NCBI RefSeq assembly: GCF_000820185.1
Contig: NZ_CDCA01000025.1
Location: forward strand, 62,001 to 126,000
DNA: 64,000 nt
Source: Aeromonas tecta
GTDB taxonomy: Bacteria > Pseudomonadota > Gammaproteobacteria > Enterobacterales > Aeromonadaceae
Reading direction: 5' to 3'
The number at the start of each line of letters is the position of its first letter. Position 1 is the stretch's first letter. The notes under the pieces are model-generated. The model was given only the letters and a program-made list of their open reading frames with translations, did no database searches and had not been told where the DNA came from. Shown here in pieces: positions 59,750-64,000 of this stretch. Made by a program: the position numbers and the translations under genes.

Positions 59750-61384
59750 TCACTCCTTGCTGGGCACCTCGGGCGGCGCGGCCGGGGCCTGATACCAGTG
59801 TTCCCTCGCCACCAGCACCGCCTGCTCCGGTTGGGCGATGAAGTTGGGGGACATGATCTGCACCCCGAACTCGTTGAACACATCCTGGATGTGACCGTGC
59901 AGCTCGGTCTTGACCGGCGCTGGCAGCAGATCTCCCTTCATGCGCACCTGCAGTTCATATTCCACATACCAGTCTTGCAGGTTGAGCTGGCGCACCAGCG
60001 GCGGCTCCGTCTGATTGATCAGCTGGCAACGCCGCGCCGCCAGCTCCAGCATGGCGTGCACCTGACGCCAGGGGGTGTCGTAGCCGATGGTCACCTTGGT
60101 CAGCAGCGCCACCCCCTTGTCCCCGGCCAGACGGGTGAGGTTGGTCACCCGGCCGCCCACCACCACGGCATTGGGCAGGGTTACCTCGTGCTCCTGGCGC
60201 GTCACCAGCTTGGTGGAGAGAGCATTGAGCTCGGTCACCATACCCTCGACATCACCAATCTGTACCAGATCGCCGGGCCTCAGGGCGCGAGAATAGATGA
60301 GCACCAGACCACTCATGGCATGGTTCATGATGCCAGCCGAGCCCAGGGTCACCATCAGGCCGAAGAAGACGCTGATCCCCTTGAACGCATCGGAATCCGC
60401 TCCCGGCAGATAGGGGTAGGCCACGGTCAGGGCAAACAGCCAGATCACCACCGAGAGCAGCCGCCGGGTGGCGCCTATGGTCTCGGCATGTACCCCTTGC
60501 ACCCGCAGCTGGCCGTTCTCGATGCGATCAAACAGGATGGCCAGCATCTTGATGAAGAAGCGGGTGATGATGACAATCAGCATCACGGTCACCAGCCCCG
60601 GCATGGCGGCGATGATGCCCTCCAGCATGTCGCCACAGAGGGCAAACAGGGAATCGCCGAGCCGCTCGCTCCAGGCCCGGGTCTGGGGGAAGAGCCCAAG
60701 CACATAGGTGAGCCAGCCGTAGGTGAGCATAAAGATCAGCAACAACACCAACAGACTGAGCAGCCGAGCCTCGACATTGCCCACCAGCTGGCGCCATTGA
60801 TGGGGAATAAGCCCCTTTTGCAGCAACAAGCGATTGGCGAGCCACTTCTTGACGCGCCGCAATCCTTTTTGCAGCAGCCAGACCAGGGCGAAGAACAGCA
60901 GACTGGCCACCAGCGTCTTGCCGACGGCCTTGAGCAGATAAGAGGTCGAGTGCAACTCAAGATATTTGGTACGCACGCCATCCAGACGGGTCTGTACCCG
61001 CTCGGCGGCCTGATCCAGCGTCAGCTCATCGAACTCGTCCAGATCGCCGGCCAAGAGCACCAGGATGCGCTTGCCATTGACCCGAAACTCCCGGCTGTCC
61101 TGACCGTGCCGCGTGCCCTGCTGCACCGTCACCGGCAGTAACAGGTCGGATACTTCCATGGCCTGGATCCGCTCATGGGCCAGCCGTACCCGGGCCGCCC
61201 CATCCAGGCTGCCATATTTGGCCTGCAACATGACGATGGGTTCATGCAGCAGGATCAGGGTCTGCGCCTGCTCTTGCGCGGTGGGCTCCATTCTGGGCTC
61301 TGCCGCCCAGCCCACACGAGTCAGCGACAGGCAAACCAACAGGGACCCCACCAGCCATATCCGCATCCTGCTCAGTCTCTTCAT
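59750..61384 (-). CDS. MscS-family mechanosensitive channel with periplasmic N-terminal domain
   Basis: A 544-residue channel: signal peptide (ending V-G-W-A-A-E), a ~120-residue periplasmic domain, then about five TM segments and the MscS core. The pore helix reads L-G-S-A-G-I-M-N-H-A-M-S-G-L-V-L-I-Y-S-R, followed by the beta domain R-P-G-D-L-V-Q-I-G-D-V-E-G-M-V-T-E-L and the family text P-N-A-V-V-V-G-G-R-V-T-N-L-T-R. It is larger than MscS (286 aa) and smaller than MscK. It should open on membrane tension as an osmotic safety valve. The start at 61384 (M-K-R-L-S-R) gives a good signal peptide; 61408 is an alternative. Confidence 0.88.
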   Translation of the reverse strand: MKRLSRMRIWLVGSLLVCLSLTRVGWAAEPRMEPTAQEQAQTLILLHEPIVMLQAKYGSLDGAARVRLAHERIQAMEVSDLLLPVTVQQGTRHGQDSREFRVNGKRILVLLAGDLDEFDELTLDQAAERVQTRLDGVRTKYLELHSTSYLLKAVGKTLVASLLFFALVWLLQKGLRRVKKWLANRLLLQKGLIPHQWRQLVGNVEARLLSLLVLLLIFMLTYGWLTYVLGLFPQTRAWSERLGDSLFALCGDMLEGIIAAMPGLVTVMLIVIITRFFIKMLAILFDRIENGQLRVQGVHAETIGATRRLLSVVIWLFALTVAYPYLPGADSDAFKGISVFFGLMVTLGSAGIMNHAMSGLVLIYSRALRPGDLVQIGDVEGMVTELNALSTKLVTRQEHEVTLPNAVVVGGRVTNLTRLAGDKGVALLTKVTIGYDTPWRQVHAMLELAARRCQLINQTEPPLVRQLNLQDWYVEYELQVRMKGDLLPAPVKTELHGHIQDVFNEFGVQIMSPNFIAQPEQAVLVAREHWYQAPAAPPEVPSKE

Positions 61385-61609
61385 GAGGCGATCATCTCCC
61401 TGACCCATGTGATCCAAATCTCTTTTCCTGCTTGATTTTATAGAAGGAATTTCAACTTGTGTGATTAATGAGCATCCAATGAACCGCGCCTGTACCGGAA
61501 TATCAACTCCCCTGTTGCACTCTTGCACTGAGCGAATATGCTGTCATCATGGCCGACGCCCTGCCTCGACGACACAGGGCATTATTCGCGACTTAGCTGG
61601 GAGAAATCG

Positions 61610-61942
61610 ATGGTACTTGACTACATTGCCCTGGGCATTCTGGTGTTCGTCGTCTTGGTCATGTTCTACGGGATCATCGTCATTCACGATATTCCGTATG
61701 AAATCGCCAAGCATCGTAACCACCCACACCAGGACGCCATTCACGTAGCAGGCTGGGTAAGCCTCTTCACACTGCACGTGCTATGGCCCTTCCTCTGGAT
61801 CTGGGCCACCGTTTATCGCCCGGATCGCGGCTGGGGTTTCAATACCCGTCTGGACAAAGACGAAGACGAGATCAAGACGCTCAAGCAAGAACTGGCCGCA
61901 TTGCAAGCCCGTATGAACACGCTCGAACAGACCGACAAATAG
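61610..61942 (+). CDS. yibI: YibI/DUF3302 inner-membrane protein
   Basis: A 110-residue membrane protein matching E. coli YibI: L-D-Y-I-A-L-G-I-L-V-F-V-V-L-V-M-F-Y-G-I-I (TM1), H-D-I-P-Y-E-I-A-K-H-R-N-H-P-H-Q-D-A-I-H-V-A-G-W-V-S-L-F-T-L-H, a second TM with W-P-F-L-W-I-W-A-T-V-Y-R-P, and a C-terminal coiled coil (L-K-Q-E-L-A-A-L-Q-A-R-M). The ATG at 61610 has GGGAG seven bases upstream. It lies 10 bp before yibH, the conserved partner, and probably works with it in an export or membrane-stress function that remains unknown. Confidence 0.93.
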   Translation: MVLDYIALGILVFVVLVMFYGIIVIHDIPYEIAKHRNHPHQDAIHVAGWVSLFTLHVLWPFLWIWATVYRPDRGWGFNTRLDKDEDEIKTLKQELAALQARMNTLEQTDK

Positions 61943-61952
61943 GTAATCATTC

Positions 61953-62990
61953 ATGGACTTGCTACTGATACTCACCTATACCGCCATCTGTATTGGCATT
62001 TTCAAGATCTTCAAGATCCCGCTCAACAAGTGGACTGTGCCTACCGCCGTACTCGGTGGCGTCTTCATCATTGGGGCACTCATCACCCTGATGAACTACA
62101 ACCACCCCTATTCAGAGCTGGCACGTAACTACTACGTCTCCACTCCCATAGTGCCGCTGGTCAAGGGTCGCGTCACCGAGGTGCCGGTCAAACCCAACCA
62201 GCTAGTCAAGAAGGGCGACGTGCTGTTCCGCCTCGATGCGGTGCCCTTCCAGGAGAAAGTCGCCAGCCTGACCGCGCGGCTCGCCTCCAACAAGGATTTC
62301 CTGACATCCCTCAATGCCAGACTGCGCTCCGCCAGTCTGGACCGGGATCGCGCCCTGGAGCTGGTGCGACGTGGCATCGGCAAGCAACGTGATCTCGACG
62401 TCACCCAGGCCAACGTGGACGACATCGTCGCCCAGACCGATCAACAGAAGGCCGCGCTGGATGACATCAACGCCCAGCTCAACATCGCCAAGTACGAGCT
62501 GGAGCAGACCGTTGTCTATGCCCCAAGCGATGGTCACATCGTGCAGCTGGCACTGCGCCCAGGCATGATTGCGGCGCCCTTCATGTATCGCCCGGTGATG
62601 ACCTTCATCCATGAAGATGCCAACTCCTACGTCGGCTGGTTCTGGCAAAACAGCATGCAGCGCCTGAAAGCCGGTGATGAGGCCGAGGTGGTGCTTGACG
62701 GTATCCCAGGTCGGATCTTCAAGGCCAAGGTGCAGTCGGTGATCCCCGCCATGGCGCCGGGTAACATCCAGGCTCAAGCCGGTCTCATCGATCAGAGCAC
62801 GGCTCAGTTGCCGGGTCGCCTGCCTATCGTGCTCGAGATAACCGACCCCGAATGGGCAAAGTATCAGGTGATTGCGGGCTCAAGCGGTCAGGCCGCCATC
62901 TACACCGAACATGTCCACCACGTGGCCATCATGCGTAAGATCCTGATGCGCATGGGTAGCTGGCTCAACTACCTGTTCCCCTTCCACTAA
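61953..62990 (+). CDS. yibH: YibH, HlyD/EmrA-type membrane fusion protein
   Basis: A 345-residue periplasmic adaptor: two N-terminal hydrophobic segments (about 1-20 and 30-48), a lipoyl half-motif (V-K-G-R-V-T-E-V-P-V-K-P-N-Q-L-V-K-K-G-D-V-L-F-R-L-D), a coiled-coil hairpin (~90-180), the second lipoyl half (V-V-Y-A-P-S-D-G-H-I-V-Q), and a beta-barrel domain (G-D-E-A-E-V-V-L-D-G-I-P-G). Such adaptors link inner-membrane pumps to the outer membrane, but no pump gene is next to it. Order and spacing equal E. coli yibI-yibH. A terminator follows at 63010. Confidence 0.92.
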   Translation: MDLLLILTYTAICIGIFKIFKIPLNKWTVPTAVLGGVFIIGALITLMNYNHPYSELARNYYVSTPIVPLVKGRVTEVPVKPNQLVKKGDVLFRLDAVPFQEKVASLTARLASNKDFLTSLNARLRSASLDRDRALELVRRGIGKQRDLDVTQANVDDIVAQTDQQKAALDDINAQLNIAKYELEQTVVYAPSDGHIVQLALRPGMIAAPFMYRPVMTFIHEDANSYVGWFWQNSMQRLKAGDEAEVVLDGIPGRIFKAKVQSVIPAMAPGNIQAQAGLIDQSTAQLPGRLPIVLEITDPEWAKYQVIAGSSGQAAIYTEHVHHVAIMRKILMRMGSWLNYLFPFH

Positions 62991-63009
62991 GATACGCATT
63001 TATCCAGTC

Positions 63010-63038
63010 AACGGGTCGGCATCTGCCGGCCCGTTTTA
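63010..63038 (+). terminator. yibIH terminator
   Basis: ACGGGTCGGC/GCCGGCCCGT stem with loop ATCT (one G-U pair), followed by TTTATTT. Confidence 0.88.
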
Positions 63039-63155
63039 TTTGCAGGCAAGACCCGCCTCCTGAATTTTGCCGCTCCCGCACTCTTGATCCCGTCACGCTG
63101 CATTTTGCCGGCAAGATCCCTATAATAGCGCCATCTTGCACCAGTCAGTCTCCCC

Positions 63156-64000
63156 ATGTTCGTTCTCAGACCCTATCAGACAGACGCCGTCAACGCCGTC
63201 ATCCAACACTTTCGCCAACGCCCGGATCCCGCCGTGGTGGTGCTGCCGACCGGCGCCGGCAAGAGCCTGGTCATCGCCGAGCTGGCCCGCAAGGCCCGTG
63301 GCCGGGTGCTGGTGCTAGCCCACGTCAAGGAGCTGGTGGAGCAGAACCACGCCAAGTACGAGGCTTGGGGGCTCAAGGCCGACATCTTCGCCGCCGGACT
63401 GGATCGCAAGGAGGCTTCGGCGCAGGTGGTGTTCGGCTCGGTACAATCGGTGGCCCGCAATTTGGCGGCCTTCGATGGCGCCTTCTCCCTGCTCATCATC
63501 GACGAGTGCCATCGCGTCTCCCTTGAAGATGACAGCCAGTACCATCAGGTGATCGACCATCTCAAGGCCGGCAACCCGGCCCTCAAGATCCTCGGTCTCA
63601 CCGCTACCCCGTATCGGCTGGGCCTCGGCTGGATTTACCGCCGTCACTACCACGGCATGGTGAAGAGCCACGGTGAGCGGCTGTTCGGCGACTGCGTGTT
63701 CGAGCTGCCTCTGCGCTTCATGGTGAAAAATGGCTACCTGACGCCGCCGCGCCTGGTCGATGCCCCCATAGTCCACTACGACTTCAGCAAACTCGTTCCC
63801 CGCGAGAACGGTCTGTTCAGCGAGGCGGATCTCAATGGCGAGCTCAAGCGCCAACAGCGCGTCACTCCCCATATCCTGAGCCAGGTGCTGGAGTATGCCC
63901 GCGAGCGGCAAGGGGTGATGATCTTCGCCGCCACCGTCGAGCACGCCCGGGAAATTCACGGCCTGCTGGGGAGCAAGGGGGAGAAAGCGGCGCTGATCAC
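63156..64000 (+). CDS. radD: RadD (YejH) superfamily-2 helicase-like ATPase, N-terminal part
   Basis: 281 residues are present; the frame runs past the right edge. Motifs follow E. coli RadD closely: [10 protein letters not shown], Walker [17 protein letters not shown], motif Ia [11 protein letters not shown], Walker B D-E-C-H-R, motif [13 protein letters not shown], and [17 protein letters not shown]. RadD takes part in repair of double-strand breaks and resolves recombination intermediates. TATAAT at 63121-63126 is a probable -10, with a poor -35. The ribosome site before the ATG is weak. Confidence 0.92.
   Translation, partial: MFVLRPYQTDAVNAVIQHFRQRPDPAVVVLPTGAGKSLVIAELARKARGRVLVLAHVKELVEQNHAKYEAWGLKADIFAAGLDRKEASAQVVFGSVQSVARNLAAFDGAFSLLIIDECHRVSLEDDSQYHQVIDHLKAGNPALKILGLTATPYRLGLGWIYRRHYHGMVKSHGERLFGDCVFELPLRFMVKNGYLTPPRLVDAPIVHYDFSKLVPRENGLFSEADLNGELKRQQRVTPHILSQVLEYARERQGVMIFAATVEHAREIHGLLGSKGEKAALI

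Overview
The window looks like chromosomal DNA of an Aeromonas species (Gammaproteobacteria). Base composition is GC-rich throughout. The gene content and local orders match Aeromonas/Vibrio/enteric lineages: hinT-ycfL-lpoB-thiK, ycfP-ndh, adhE/ychE-oppABCDF, yibI-yibH, and a periplasmic broad-specificity racemase. The assignment is inferred from protein and gene-order resemblance recalled from memory; no search was run.

Layout. 0-11 kb: end of a GNAT acetyltransferase gene, a DUF3802-type gene, msrA, argA with an overlapping ArgR operator, lysC behind a lysine riboswitch, a kinase-fold protein, an LTA-synthase-like sulfatase-fold membrane enzyme, an S66 peptidase and a patatin-like esterase. 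11-21.5 kb: ybjQ, a FadL-type porin, an unknown membrane protein, ycfP-ndh, two tandem M3 metallopeptidases, a YedI-type membrane protein with a duplicated 5' end, and a DUF924 gene. 21.5-30 kb: a stand-alone secD-secF pair preceded by a small two-TM protein of unknown role, lipoprotein genes, and the cell-envelope block thiK-lpoB-ycfL-(COG3014 lipoprotein)-hinT. 30-34 kb: a chemoreceptor, a LysE/RhtB exporter whose 3' end is duplicated, and a two-domain QueD-like enzyme.

34-38.5 kb is the accessory-looking part. It holds a two-gene cassette of unknown function (396-aa protein with an internal repeat plus a small secreted Cys-containing protein), about 0.5 kb of apparently non-coding DNA, a frame-shifted tyrosine-recombinase remnant, a dihydroorotase-like gene whose 3' end occurs three times in tandem, and tRNA-Pro(GGG).

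38.5-64 kb returns to housekeeping genes: a lipoprotein, a dicarboxylate/amino acid symporter, an ICMT-like methyltransferase, the periplasmic racemase, a TerC/Alx protein under a yybP-ykoY (Mn2+) riboswitch, the complete oppABCDF operon with ychE, adhE with an FNR site, an HD-GYP protein, a BtsS/BtsR two-component system next to a CstA-family transporter with a candidate BtsR operator, an MscS-family channel, yibI-yibH and the start of radD.

The most unusual observations are: (i) repeated gene ends (3' ends of the exporter and the dihydroorotase, 5' end of the yedI-like gene) with mainly synonymous differences; (ii) the small membrane protein upstream of secDF, a possible export-monitoring leader by analogy with VemP; (iii) the unknown two-gene cassette; (iv) a candidate small RNA antisense to the HD-GYP/btsS gap; (v) complementarity between the Mn2+ riboswitch aptamer and the loop of its downstream terminator.
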